64,000 nucleotides of DNA from Flavobacteriales bacterium (lineage in GTDB: Bacteria > Bacteroidota > Bacteroidia > Flavobacteriales_D > Parvicellaceae). Position 1 is the first letter of the stretch, and each line of letters starts with the position of its first letter. The notes beneath the pieces were generated by a model. It did no database searches. It saw only the letters and a program-made list of their open reading frames with translations, and had not been told where the DNA came from. This document shows, one piece after another, positions 54,403 through 61,701 of the stretch. The stretch is from NCBI GenBank assembly GCA_020635565.1, contig JACJZN010000006.1:496001-560000 (forward strand). The letters run 5' to 3'. The translations under genes were made by a program, and so were the position numbers.

Positions 54403-55581
54403 ATGAGAACCCCAATAGATCCTGAGGAAGAGCCACAGTATGAGCGTCTTCCAGTTATTAATTTAATGCACATTATGTTGCAACAGAAGAAAAGAATAGG
54501 TCTTTCTTTTACACAAAACGCGGATATCATTCGCATACTGGAAAAAGATGGGCGCTTTGAGTGGAATGGTTACTATCACGCCTACCATTGTTTGAATACT
54601 CCTAAAAATTTAAGTTGGATCATGGAAACCTTTAGAGGTATTGCCTGGATCAACGGGAAGAAGTTCTTTGAGCGGGCGTATTATGGTAATGGTGAGCCTC
54701 CGAAACTTATAGAACAATGGCGAAATAGAGAAAAAGAAAAGGGCAAACGATACGCTCCTAAGGAGTATCTGGACAAACTAGAGGCTAAGTGTTATTCGGA
54801 GAATACCTGCAGGACCTACATTACTATGTTTGAACGTTTTTTGAATGCTCACAAGGAGATTGCCATAATGCATATACAGGAACAGGACATCGTGGATTAC
54901 CTGAGGTTTCTGAAGACAGACGGTAAGAGTATGAGTTATATGAACCAGATGCTGAATAGCATCAAATTCTATTATGAGACTGTGATGGGGATGCCGAATC
55001 GTTTTTATCAGATCGATCGTCCGAAAAAGAAGAAGGTACTACCAAAAGTATTGAGTGAGGAGGAAGTGGCTGATATGATCAAATGTACGGACAATGTGAA
55101 GCATCGTTGTATTGTGAGTTTATTGTATTCTGCCGGTTTGCGCAGGAGTGAGCTTTTGAACTTAGAGATCAAGGATATAGACAGTAAGCGCATGGTGATC
55201 TATGTGCGTGACGCCAAGCAAGGAAAGGACAGGCATACCCTATTGAGTGAGCGCGTATTGAAGGATCTGAGGGTTTATTTTAAGGAGTACCGACCTAAGA
55301 AGTATTTGTTTGAGAGTCCGGATGGCGGACAATACTCACATACCAGTGTGACAAATGTGGTAAAAAGAGCAGCAGAATGGGCAGGGATTCAGAAGAATGT
55401 GACACCACATATGCTACGACATAGTTTTGCTACACATTTGTTGGAACATGGTACGGACATACGTTATATCCAAGAATTACTGGGGCATAATAGTACGATG
55501 ACGACTGAGATCTACACCCATGTAGCGGTAAATCAGATCAAGGATATACAGAGTCCAATAAATTTTTTAAATTTGGATTAA
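54403..55581 (+). CDS. Tyrosine recombinase of an integron-like array
   Basis: This 392-aa site-specific recombinase has an unusual N-terminal part of about 110 residues (ending KKFFERAYYGN) absent from XerC/D. A SAM-like core-binding domain follows (SENTCRTYITMFERFLNAHKE, about 130-205). The catalytic domain has Arg in SAGLRRSELL, Lys in KQGKDRHTLL, HxxR in HMLRHSFATHLL, His in LLGHNS and the nucleophile Tyr in TEIYTHV. The insertion typical of classical IntI between the Lys and HxxR boxes is missing, but the tail DIQSPINFLNLD resembles the V-x-SPLDxL end of IntI. It is co-oriented with and directly upstream of a cassette array, so it is probably the array's integrase, an inference from position. 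Confidence 0.88.
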   Translation: MRTPIDPEEEPQYERLPVINLMHIMLQQKKRIGLSFTQNADIIRILEKDGRFEWNGYYHAYHCLNTPKNLSWIMETFRGIAWINGKKFFERAYYGNGEPPKLIEQWRNREKEKGKRYAPKEYLDKLEAKCYSENTCRTYITMFERFLNAHKEIAIMHIQEQDIVDYLRFLKTDGKSMSYMNQMLNSIKFYYETVMGMPNRFYQIDRPKKKKVLPKVLSEEEVADMIKCTDNVKHRCIVSLLYSAGLRRSELLNLEIKDIDSKRMVIYVRDAKQGKDRHTLLSERVLKDLRVYFKEYRPKKYLFESPDGGQYSHTSVTNVVKRAAEWAGIQKNVTPHMLRHSFATHLLEHGTDIRYIQELLGHNSTMTTEIYTHVAVNQIKDIQSPINFLNLD

Positions 55582-55625
55582 GACATAAGTCGTATAAATC
55601 ACATTGATTTATTCACTTGTTAGGT
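55582..55625 (+). other. Candidate attI site
   Basis: The 38 bp between the integrase stop and the first cassette end at G|TTAGGT (55619/55620), the recombination point. An inverted repeat with 7-bp arms, ATAAATC/GATTTAT, and a 5-bp spacer (55594-55612) sits beside it and could bind two integrase monomers. The site assignment rests on position and pattern. Confidence 0.55.
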
Positions 55626-55632
55626 TTCATCC

Positions 55633-56136
55633 ATGAAAACAACCAAAACATACAAGTTTGATTTCAAGCGAGCTCTTGCGATGTCTGCCATGTCTTTTGT
55701 TTTCTTGTTCGTTCTCATAGTTCTTACTTTAATACTGAATGAGGGAGGATTTACTAAGAGTGATTTACTGTTCTTTGGAATTTGGTGTCTTCCTCCAATA
55801 ATGGGACTTACGCTTTCTTTAAATTACTACCTAAATTCAAAGAATGTAACCATATATTTCACAAATGAATCAACGAAAATTGAGGACAATGGCTATTCTA
55901 CTGAACTGCAAAACGCGGAAATTGATAGAGTAATAATAACCAGTTGCTCTACGCATCTTTTGTTCATTCCTTGGACTCATTTTGAGTACTATGCCCTATT
56001 CCAGGGTGATAAGAAAATCACCTTTAACAATTTTAGTTTGGATCAAAGTGATTTTTTTGGTGATAATCTAACAAGACACATTAATAGAGACTTAATTGAA
56101 TACAAACGGACATGGTATCCTTGGATGAAAAAGTAA
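55633..56136 (+). CDS. Cassette A1 gene: two-helix membrane protein
   Basis: This 167-aa protein has two hydrophobic segments at about residues 17-37 and 45-65, then a soluble domain of about 100 residues (YFTNESTKIEDNGYSTELQNAEIDRVIIT and KKITFNNFSLDQSDFFGDNL). The layout recalls bacterial membrane proteins with a C-terminal PH-like domain, but I cannot assign a family. It is the first cassette after the integrase, where expression is expected to be strongest in integrons. An identical gene is in cassette A2 at 60498-61001. Confidence 0.7.
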   Translation: MKTTKTYKFDFKRALAMSAMSFVFLFVLIVLTLILNEGGFTKSDLLFFGIWCLPPIMGLTLSLNYYLNSKNVTIYFTNESTKIEDNGYSTELQNAEIDRVIITSCSTHLLFIPWTHFEYYALFQGDKKITFNNFSLDQSDFFGDNLTRHINRDLIEYKRTWYPWMKK

Positions 56137-56137
56137 C

Positions 56138-56331
56138 GAAACCTAACAAGGGCTATAAAAAATGCGGGCAGTTGAACTAAATACTAACTTTACTACTGTC
56201 AAGCGCCAAAGCTCCGCTTTAGCGTTTTGTATAAATAAATTAAACTTAAACCGCAGCTTTGGCTTACACGCGTGCTCAATTGAGAACTTCCGCTTCTCAA
56301 TTCCGCACTTTTCATAGCCGGAGCGTTACCT
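56138..56331 (+). repeat. attC-like site of cassette A1 (type A, about 190 bp)
   Basis: It starts GAAACCTAACAAGGGCTAT and ends ATAGCCGGAGC G|TTACC. The outer arms GGCTATAAAAAATGCGG and CCGCACTTTTCATAGCC are imperfect inverted repeats, with inner arms GCCAAAGCT/AGCTTTGGC. The layout equals R''-L''...L'-R' of attC. Type A also ends cassettes A2, F and G. Confidence 0.88.
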
Positions 56332-56358
56332 GCAAGCTTATAAACAAAATAAAGAAAA

Positions 56359-56832
56359 ATGGGGATACCAGTTGGAAACTACGACAAAGAATTGATAAGA
56401 CGGACAAAAGAGTTGATTCAAACTTATGACGGAAAATTTAATCTGACCCTTTTGATGAATGGAATTTTAAGTTTGATTGTTCTTCCTCAACAGCACAACT
56501 ATCGCGAAAGGAAATTGAATTTCATGAACAAGGATCTGAACGACATTCCAGAAATACAATTTGTTATGAATTCTCCTAATTTCATGTTCGACCCGAGACA
56601 CTTTAATTACGACCTTAAGAATTTACTGAATAGAATTAGAAACGGAATTGCTCATCAACGAATTGAGACAATTTCCGACAATGGAAAATGGAAAGGGGTG
56701 GTAATCCAAGACTACGACAGACACAATAACCTAGGGTTACATCTCGAATTGAAAACTTCGGAACTTAGAAAACTGGCTTTCTTTATCGCGGACGAATATT
56801 TAAAAGAAATAAAAAAAAACTCTAAGAAATAA
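56359..56832 (+). CDS. Cassette B gene 1: HEPN-family protein (pEK499_p136-like)
   Basis: This 157-aa soluble protein has a C-terminal HEPN signature RNGIAH (Rx4H) in LLNRIRNGIAHQRIE at about residue 95, and the surrounding pattern (LRNRIRNGxAH...I...I...WxxV...DY) resembles the HEPN_pEK499_p136 family. HEPN proteins with Rx4-6H are often RNases in toxin-antitoxin or phage-defence systems. The activity here is inferred. It is the first gene of a five-gene cassette; the next starts 16 bp downstream. Confidence 0.75.
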   Translation: MGIPVGNYDKELIRRTKELIQTYDGKFNLTLLMNGILSLIVLPQQHNYRERKLNFMNKDLNDIPEIQFVMNSPNFMFDPRHFNYDLKNLLNRIRNGIAHQRIETISDNGKWKGVVIQDYDRHNNLGLHLELKTSELRKLAFFIADEYLKEIKKNSKK

Positions 56833-56848
56833 CAATAAAATCAAAAAA

Positions 56849-57040
56849 ATGAACAAAATTTTACTTACGTTGTCAATTATGGCTTTGTCTCTAGTATCAT
56901 ATGCGGAGACCATTGAAGAACAAGCAAATAAAGCTGCTAAAGAAGCATATTCAAGCGCAATGATTAGAAATATATTAATAATTGCTGGATTCGCAGCTGT
57001 CTATTTTATTTATAAGTTGGTAACAAAAAAAAATGATTAA
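56849..57040 (+). CDS. Cassette B gene 2: small membrane protein
   Basis: This 63-aa protein has a signal-peptide-like start (MNKILLTLSIMALSLVSYA), a short Ala/Glu-rich helix and a transmembrane segment (NILIIAGFAAVYFIYKLV) followed by a basic tail. The mature part would be a periplasmic or membrane-anchored micro-protein. Unknown function. It is followed 3 bp later by the next gene. Confidence 0.6.
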   Translation: MNKILLTLSIMALSLVSYAETIEEQANKAAKEAYSSAMIRNILIIAGFAAVYFIYKLVTKKND

Positions 57041-57043
57041 AAT

Positions 57044-57292
57044 ATGAACAACTTGTCAAAAGGAATAAGGTTAATTCTATGTCTTGTAATAGGAATTGTC
57101 GGTTTTATTATTATACCTGTTTTATGGATAGGTTGGCAACAAAGCATGGGATTCAAAACACCTGGTGTTATTTTTATAATGTTATTTTGGGGAGCTACAT
57201 TAGCTGCATTGGGTGCTATTTTAAGGTATAATCCGGAAAGAAAATCGAATTCAAATGAAGAAAAAAGCAATCACACCTTAGATAAGTCTTAA
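57044..57292 (+). CDS. Cassette B gene 3: small two-helix membrane protein
   Basis: This 82-aa protein has two hydrophobic helices at about residues 8-28 and 38-60, with a charged Ser/Asn/Glu-rich tail. No family recognised. It lies tightly between the neighbouring small genes (3-bp gaps) and could be a membrane partner of the J-domain protein encoded 3 bp downstream. Confidence 0.6.
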   Translation: MNNLSKGIRLILCLVIGIVGFIIIPVLWIGWQQSMGFKTPGVIFIMLFWGATLAALGAILRYNPERKSNSNEEKSNHTLDKS

Positions 57293-57295
57293 AAT

Positions 57296-57826
57296 ATGTT
57301 TAAAGATTATTATGATATTCTTAAAATTGAATATTCATCCACGCCAAAGGAAATTAAATTAGCATTTAAAAAGCAAGCGTTAAAGTGGCATCCAGATAAA
57401 AACAGAGGAGTTGATACAACTACAAAAATGCAAGATATTAATGAAGCCAAACTCATCTTACTTGATGATGAAGCAAGAGCAAGGTATGACATAGAATATC
57501 GAAAATTTAAGGAATTTAAAGAAAAAAAAGAATCTACTAAAAAAAATGAAACAAAAAAAGACAAAGAGGAGGATAAAAAAGAACCGAAACCAAAACAACA
57601 AACTGAAAACTACAATGTAGAAGACGAAACACTAAATAAATGGATGAACAATGCTAAAAAACAAGCCGTAGATTTAGCGAAAGAAACAATTCAAGACTTA
57701 AGAGGAATGACGCAAGTTGGCTTGCAAGCTGGCTCCGAAAAAATAGGAAGTCAAATTCCAGCTCTACTTATTGTCGCTTTTTTTTGTCTGATAATAGTTA
57801 TATCATTAAAAACCTGTAACACTTAA
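57296..57826 (+). CDS. Cassette B gene 4: membrane-anchored J-domain protein
   Basis: This 176-aa protein begins with a J domain (residues 2-66): YDILKIEYSSTPKEIKLAFKK and the essential HPD in LKWHPDKNRG, ending EARARYDIEYRKF. J domains stimulate DnaK ATPase. A long lysine/glutamate-rich linker (about 68-105) and a C-terminal hydrophobic anchor (ALLIVAFFCLIIVISL) follow. There is no glycine-rich or zinc-finger region as in DnaJ. It would recruit DnaK to the membrane. AT-rich codon use suggests transfer. Confidence 0.85.
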   Translation: MFKDYYDILKIEYSSTPKEIKLAFKKQALKWHPDKNRGVDTTTKMQDINEAKLILLDDEARARYDIEYRKFKEFKEKKESTKKNETKKDKEEDKKEPKPKQQTENYNVEDETLNKWMNNAKKQAVDLAKETIQDLRGMTQVGLQAGSEKIGSQIPALLIVAFFCLIIVISLKTCNT

Positions 57827-57830
57827 ACTT

Positions 57831-58361
57831 ATGAATTCAAGAACATTATTAACCTCATTATTAGTATTTACATTCTTTATCAACATTGTTGGACAAGATT
57901 ATCAGACATTCACATCAGAAGGCTTTAAAGTCAAATGCGACTGTAAATTATATGTTAATTCAACATATATTCAAATGGCAAAAAAGCAGAATATAACAAA
58001 CATTAAAGCTGCTTACGTTTGTGCCGAAAATGAAGATAACCCTGAGATTGGAGTTATCAACAATATTAATATTAACGATGAATCACAGAGTTATAGAAAC
58101 TTATCACAATCTGAATATTCAAAATTTGAAAAAAAATTCCTTTCACAATATGCAACAAACTTAATGAATGCTGGCATTAATTATAAATATATTACATACC
58201 AAGGAGTATCAGCAATTGAGTATACATTTGACCAACAAGGAATACCAACAAAGTCATTAATATTTTTAAAAAATAAAAAATCATATTTATTGCAAGTTGC
58301 AACGAGAAAAAATCTGACAACAAAATTCAGCACAATTAAATCAAGTTTTATAATTATCTAA
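57831..58361 (+). CDS. Cassette B gene 5: exported hypothetical protein
   Basis: This 176-aa protein has a signal peptide (MNSRTLLTSLLVFTFFINIVGQ). The mature part (TFTSEGFKVKCDCKLYVN, AIEYTFDQQGIPTKSLIFLKNKKSYLLQVATRKN) is beta-rich and has CDC near residue 37; this resembles small periplasmic proteins of the PsbP/Mog1-like fold, which is a weak guess. It ends 14 bp before the attC-like site of cassette B. Very AT-rich. Confidence 0.6.
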   Translation: MNSRTLLTSLLVFTFFINIVGQDYQTFTSEGFKVKCDCKLYVNSTYIQMAKKQNITNIKAAYVCAENEDNPEIGVINNININDESQSYRNLSQSEYSKFEKKFLSQYATNLMNAGINYKYITYQGVSAIEYTFDQQGIPTKSLIFLKNKKSYLLQVATRKNLTTKFSTIKSSFIII

Positions 58362-58375
58362 GTAAATAGTAGCCA

Positions 58376-58569
58376 GCAGGTAACAAATTATATAAAGCAT
58401 AGAGCGTTCGGAGGTTTGTAAAGGGCGGTAGGTTTCTTTGAGGGCGCCAAATTTACAATTTGGCTTTTAGTTGTTTAAAATGTAAAATCAAAATTGTAAA
58501 TTTGGCTAACTGCAAACCTAAAGGACAGTGCAAACCAATGCTCTACGCTCCATATAGGGGACGTTAGGT
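58376..58569 (+). repeat. attC-like site of cassette B
   Basis: It starts GCAGGTAACAAATTATATAA and ends ATATAGGGGAC G|TTAGG. Outer arms GCATAGAGCG and GCTCTACGCTC pair imperfectly. Inner arms GCCAAATTTACAATTTGGC and AATTGTAAATTTGGC pair too, and are shared with the site of cassette D. The first 9 nt are complementary to the cassette start GTTACCTGC. Confidence 0.8.
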
Positions 58570-59005
58570 GTAATATTGCCAACGCAAAGGGAATCTGGAA
58601 AAAGTCTCTAGCTGTTTTTTTTGTTTTTTAGATACAGAAGGTTGTTGTGCAAAGCCTGATCTGGGAGATCTGAAAATCATGTCTGAGGGACTGTTTTCGA
58701 AGAGGCACAGCATCTTAGGACTTTGCAAAGTTAGGAGTTAAAACTCATAAAGTCAAGGGATTGACTGGCCTTCTGTGAAAAAAATCAAAAAATTAAAAAA
58801 TATTCAGCTAGCGTTTTCTCTACGTTTTTTAGCAGTTCTAAAAGTACATAGTCACTTCAGACTTTTCTACGATTCTATTCCTTTTTGTTCGCCACTACTA
58901 CGCAATTTTTCTCTTTAATTTCCGTACATTGTACTCTAATGAAAGGAAAAAATTACTAAACCTAACAAGGTATAAACCGTATTAAAACATGGTTTATACT
59001 TTTCA
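58564..59005 (+). mobile_element. Cassette C1, no convincing gene
   Basis: 442 bp between recombination points, without a reading frame of 60 codons or more. The longest plus-strand candidate I see is 20 codons (ATGTCTGAGGGACTG..., near 58680). It has T-rich tracts and possible stems (GGGAGATC, GGACTTTGCAAAGTTAGG). It could carry a small RNA, a promoter or a micro-peptide. It is repeated at 60043-60484 with no difference I could find. Confidence 0.75.
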
Positions 59006-59011
59006 TTAGAC
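58959..59011 (+). repeat. attC-like site of cassette C1, short form
   Basis: About 50 bp: AACCTAACAAGGTATAAACC ... GGTTTATACTTTTCA|TTAG. Arms AGGTATAAACC/GGTTTATACTT pair perfectly over 10 bp. The recombination triplet is A|TT instead of G|TT, so the usual AAC of the cut strand is changed to AAT. Confidence 0.72.
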
Positions 59012-59017
59012 ACAATA

Positions 59018-59425
59018 ATGCAAATCCAGAAAAGTAAATCGCAACCAAATAATTCACTGCAAGAATTCTATACTGAATTGGCAACAAATGGCGACCCTTT
59101 AACTGAACAAATCGGCAACACAATGCTAAAATGGATTGAACGCATTGAAAACAAATTGCCAAATGCAGTAATTTATGGTTTAACGAGTCACATGCAGTTA
59201 ATTCTAATGCCAGAGGAGACTTATCGTTCAGATTGGGCAGTAAAATTAATTGGTAGCAACGGTAATTATACGGTTCAATATCTATTGCCTCGAAAGGATT
59301 CACCTTGGTTAAACGCATATGTAACTGGCGAATTTAATGACTTTGACGAAGCAGTTGCAATGACAGTGCGAGCAATTCAACTATGCGAATTATGGCCAAT
59401 AGATCAATTAAGAAAACAAAACTAA
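59018..59425 (+). CDS. Cassette D gene: hypothetical protein
   Basis: This 135-aa soluble protein has SLQEFYTELATNGDPLTEQIGNTMLKWIERIE and an aromatic beta-like part (LMPEETYRSDWAVKLIGSNGNYTVQYLLP, SPWLNAYVTGEFNDFDEAVAMTVRAI). No signal or membrane segment. I do not recognise a family. The start ATG lies 12 bp after the recombination point, as in typical cassettes, and the stop lies 3 bp before the attC-like site. Confidence 0.7.
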   Translation: MQIQKSKSQPNNSLQEFYTELATNGDPLTEQIGNTMLKWIERIENKLPNAVIYGLTSHMQLILMPEETYRSDWAVKLIGSNGNYTVQYLLPRKDSPWLNAYVTGEFNDFDEAVAMTVRAIQLCELWPIDQLRKQN

Positions 59426-59428
59426 AAA

Positions 59429-59623
59429 GTGTCTAACAGTTTATATATCAAATATGGCGCTTAGTAGGTTAAGAAGGTTCAGCGTTACCTACCTAGCCCG
59501 CCAAATTTACAATTTGGCTTTTATGCCGAAAAAATTAAAAACAAAATCGTAAATTTGGCTATGTGCAAACTTGAAATTGCAGTGCATTTTACTGCCATAC
59601 TTGCCATATAAGAATCGTTGTAG
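59429..59623 (+). repeat. attC-like site of cassette D
   Basis: It starts GTGTCTAACAGTTTATA and ends GCCATATAAGAATC G|TTG. Arms ATATGGC/GCCATAT plus the inner GCCAAATTTACAATTTGGC and GTAAATTTGGC shared with site B. The first 9 nt are the complement of the cassette start TTAGACAC with the canonical G. Confidence 0.8.
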
Positions 59624-59662
59624 CGCATTTAAAATATTTTGAGGTATAGTACGTTAATCTGT

Positions 59663-59974
59663 ATGAAGTTTGTCTTTATAGCATTCATAATCCTTGGACT
59701 CTACAGTTGTGAAAAAGACAACGTAAGCGATAACACTTGTATTTCTATTTCTGACTATGAGATTGACTTAATCGACTCTTTAAGACTGATTAATTGTGAT
59801 AGCGAGCAACTATTAGTTTTTGTCGACAATGGAGATATACGAGAATACGATATTGCACCTGGCGACACAACCTATCATAAATTCTCCAGTATTGGTGTAC
59901 ACACCTTGTCTTACCAAAAAGCGATAACGATGTCTGTTTCCTCGGGCACCTCAGTTAAGATAAAGGTAAAATAA
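59663..59974 (+). CDS. Cassette E gene: small lipoprotein
   Basis: This 103-aa protein has a lipoprotein signal (MKFVFIAFIILGLYSC, lipobox GLYSC) followed by EKDNVSDNTC. The acidic residues after the lipidated Cys resemble the lipoprotein export signal of Bacteroidota, suggesting a surface lipoprotein. The rest forms short beta-strand-like segments (QLLVFVDNGDIREYDIAPGD). Unknown function. The ATG at 59663 is favoured over an upstream TTG because it opens the signal peptide. Confidence 0.7.
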   Translation: MKFVFIAFIILGLYSCEKDNVSDNTCISISDYEIDLIDSLRLINCDSEQLLVFVDNGDIREYDIAPGDTTYHKFSSIGVHTLSYQKAITMSVSSGTSVKIKVK

Positions 59975-59975
59975 C

Positions 59976-60048
59976 GCGCTACAACAATGAGTAAAAATGC
60001 ATACCTTACCTAACCAAACCGTAACGCTTTTTACTCAAAGCGTTAGGT
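59976..60048 (+). repeat. attC-like site of cassette E (about 70 bp)
   Basis: GCGCTACAACAATGAGTAAAAATGC ... GCTTTTTACTCAAAGC G|TTAGG: arms GAGTAAAAATGC/GCTTTTTACTC. It is close to the canonical length and layout of attC. GCGCTACAAC is the exact complement of the cassette start GTTGTAGCGC. Confidence 0.85.
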
Positions 60049-60484
60049 GTAATATTGCCAACGCAAAGGGAATCTGGAAAAAGTCTCTAGCTGTTTTTTT
60101 TGTTTTTTAGATACAGAAGGTTGTTGTGCAAAGCCTGATCTGGGAGATCTGAAAATCATGTCTGAGGGACTGTTTTCGAAGAGGCACAGCATCTTAGGAC
60201 TTTGCAAAGTTAGGAGTTAAAACTCATAAAGTCAAGGGATTGACTGGCCTTCTGTGAAAAAAATCAAAAAATTAAAAAATATTCAGCTAGCGTTTTCTCT
60301 ACGTTTTTTAGCAGTTCTAAAAGTACATAGTCACTTCAGACTTTTCTACGATTCTATTCCTTTTTGTTCGCCACTACTACGCAATTTTTCTCTTTAATTT
60401 CCGTACATTGTACTCTAATGAAAGGAAAAAATTACTAAACCTAACAAGGTATAAACCGTATTAAAACATGGTTTATACTTTTCA
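60043..60484 (+). mobile_element. Cassette C2, copy of C1
   Basis: 442 bp, in an offset of 1479 bp from C1 and without a difference I could find; upstream and downstream sequences differ right at the recombination points (GCG|TTAGGTG here and GACG|TTAGGTG at C1; CA|TTAGGTTT here and CA|TTAGACAC at C1). Confidence 0.8.
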
Positions 60485-60490
60485 TTAGGT
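60438..60490 (+). repeat. attC-like site of cassette C2
   Basis: Copy of the site at 58959-59011, again with the A|TT triplet. Confidence 0.72.
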
Positions 60491-60497
60491 TTCATCC

Positions 60498-61001
60498 ATG
60501 AAAACAACCAAAACATACAAGTTTGATTTCAAGCGAGCTCTTGCGATGTCTGCCATGTCTTTTGTTTTCTTGTTCGTTCTCATAGTTCTTACTTTAATAC
60601 TGAATGAGGGAGGATTTACTAAGAGTGATTTACTGTTCTTTGGAATTTGGTGTCTTCCTCCAATAATGGGACTTACGCTTTCTTTAAATTACTACCTAAA
60701 TTCAAAGAATGTAACCATATATTTCACAAATGAATCAACGAAAATTGAGGACAATGGCTATTCTACTGAACTGCAAAACGCGGAAATTGATAGAGTAATA
60801 ATAACCAGTTGCTCTACGCATCTTTTGTTCATTCCTTGGACTCATTTTGAGTACTATGCCCTATTCCAGGGTGATAAGAAAATCACCTTTAACAATTTTA
60901 GTTTGGATCAAAGTGATTTTTTTGGTGATAATCTAACAAGACACATTAATAGAGACTTAATTGAATACAAACGGACATGGTATCCTTGGATGAAAAAGTA
61001 A
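60498..61001 (+). CDS. Cassette A2 gene: two-helix membrane protein (copy of A1)
   Basis: The 167-aa product is identical to that of 55633-56136, and the DNA of the whole cassette (60485-61190) looks identical to A1 (offset 4865 bp). Identity starts and ends at the recombination points. Two membrane helices and a soluble C-terminal domain; function unknown. The copy shows that this cassette has been taken up twice or copied within the array. Confidence 0.75.
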   Translation: MKTTKTYKFDFKRALAMSAMSFVFLFVLIVLTLILNEGGFTKSDLLFFGIWCLPPIMGLTLSLNYYLNSKNVTIYFTNESTKIEDNGYSTELQNAEIDRVIITSCSTHLLFIPWTHFEYYALFQGDKKITFNNFSLDQSDFFGDNLTRHINRDLIEYKRTWYPWMKK

Positions 61002-61002
61002 C

Positions 61003-61196
61003 GAAACCTAACAAGGGCTATAAAAAATGCGGGCAGTTGAACTAAATACTAACTTTACTACTGTCAAGCGCCAAAGCTCCGCTTTAGCGTTTTGTATAAA
61101 TAAATTAAACTTAAACCGCAGCTTTGGCTTACACGCGTGCTCAATTGAGAACTTCCGCTTCTCAATTCCGCACTTTTCATAGCCGGAGCGTTGTAT
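61003..61196 (+). repeat. attC-like site of cassette A2 (type A)
   Basis: Same sequence as the site at 56138-56331 up to the recombination G, then TTGTAT of cassette F. Confidence 0.85.
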
Positions 61197-61201
61197 CCAA
61201 T

Positions 61202-61654
61202 TTGAAAAAGTCTATATACATAGTGCTCCTGATAATTCTCAGCTTTTCTTCTTGTAAGAATGAAGGGATTGAAAAAAAACTCTATGGAGACTGGGAATTA
61301 AACAAAGTTGAGCACTTTGAAGCAGGCTGGACAATTTATCCTCCAATAAGTACGCGACCCAATGGAGTTGGATTCATTCAGTACTATGAATCGAAAGGCT
61401 CAATTTGGAGATTTAAAGAAACCAATGACTTTGAGTTCAAAGTGGTCGAGTTGAATGATTTGGTCGATTATGTTAATCCAGACATCACCTATACTTGGGC
61501 ATTAGACCAAAGTGATTCAACAATTGTAATAAAGGCATCTCTGCCAAATCAAAAAAATGTGCTAATCTCTGACGAACTTAAGGTGTTGTCTTTAAACGAA
61601 GAAAAGTTGATAATCATAGCTGATTCTGTCGAAATGACCTTTCTAAAAAAATAA
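61202..61654 (+). CDS. Cassette F gene: lipoprotein
   Basis: This 150-aa protein has a lipoprotein signal (MKKSIYIVLLIILSFSSC, lipobox SFSSC) followed by KNEGIEKKLYGDWELNKVEHFEAG. The GDWELxK pattern and the beta-rich rest (SIWRFKETNDFEFKVVEL, TYTWALDQSDSTIVIKA, SVEMTFLKK) resemble lipocalin-like proteins of Bacteroidota, an inference. The start is TTG 61202; an upstream frame would run back through the attC-like site of A2. Stop 1 bp before its own attC-like site. Confidence 0.7.
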   Translation: MKKSIYIVLLIILSFSSCKNEGIEKKLYGDWELNKVEHFEAGWTIYPPISTRPNGVGFIQYYESKGSIWRFKETNDFEFKVVELNDLVDYVNPDITYTWALDQSDSTIVIKASLPNQKNVLISDELKVLSLNEEKLIIIADSVEMTFLKK

Positions 61655-61656
61655 CT

Positions 61657-61668
61657 GGATACAACAAT
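61657..61668 (+). repeat. attC-like site of cassette F, left part (R'')
   Basis: TGGATACAACAAT from 61656: the first 10 nt are the exact complement of the cassette F start GTTGTATCCA. The site is cut here by an IS110-family insertion; the rest continues at 62880. Confidence 0.85.
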
Positions 61669-61701
61669 GAACTGAGCTAAAATCCAAGTATTTTCTTCTT
61701 T

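Noticed and set aside
58962..59318. 118-aa minus-strand frame over attC C and cassette D
   Set aside because: It crosses a recombination site and lies opposite the cassette D gene; cassette genes here are all on the plus strand.
61124..61201. N-terminal extension of the cassette F protein
   Set aside because: The frame would be read through the attC of cassette A2; the lipoprotein signal begins at TTG 61202.
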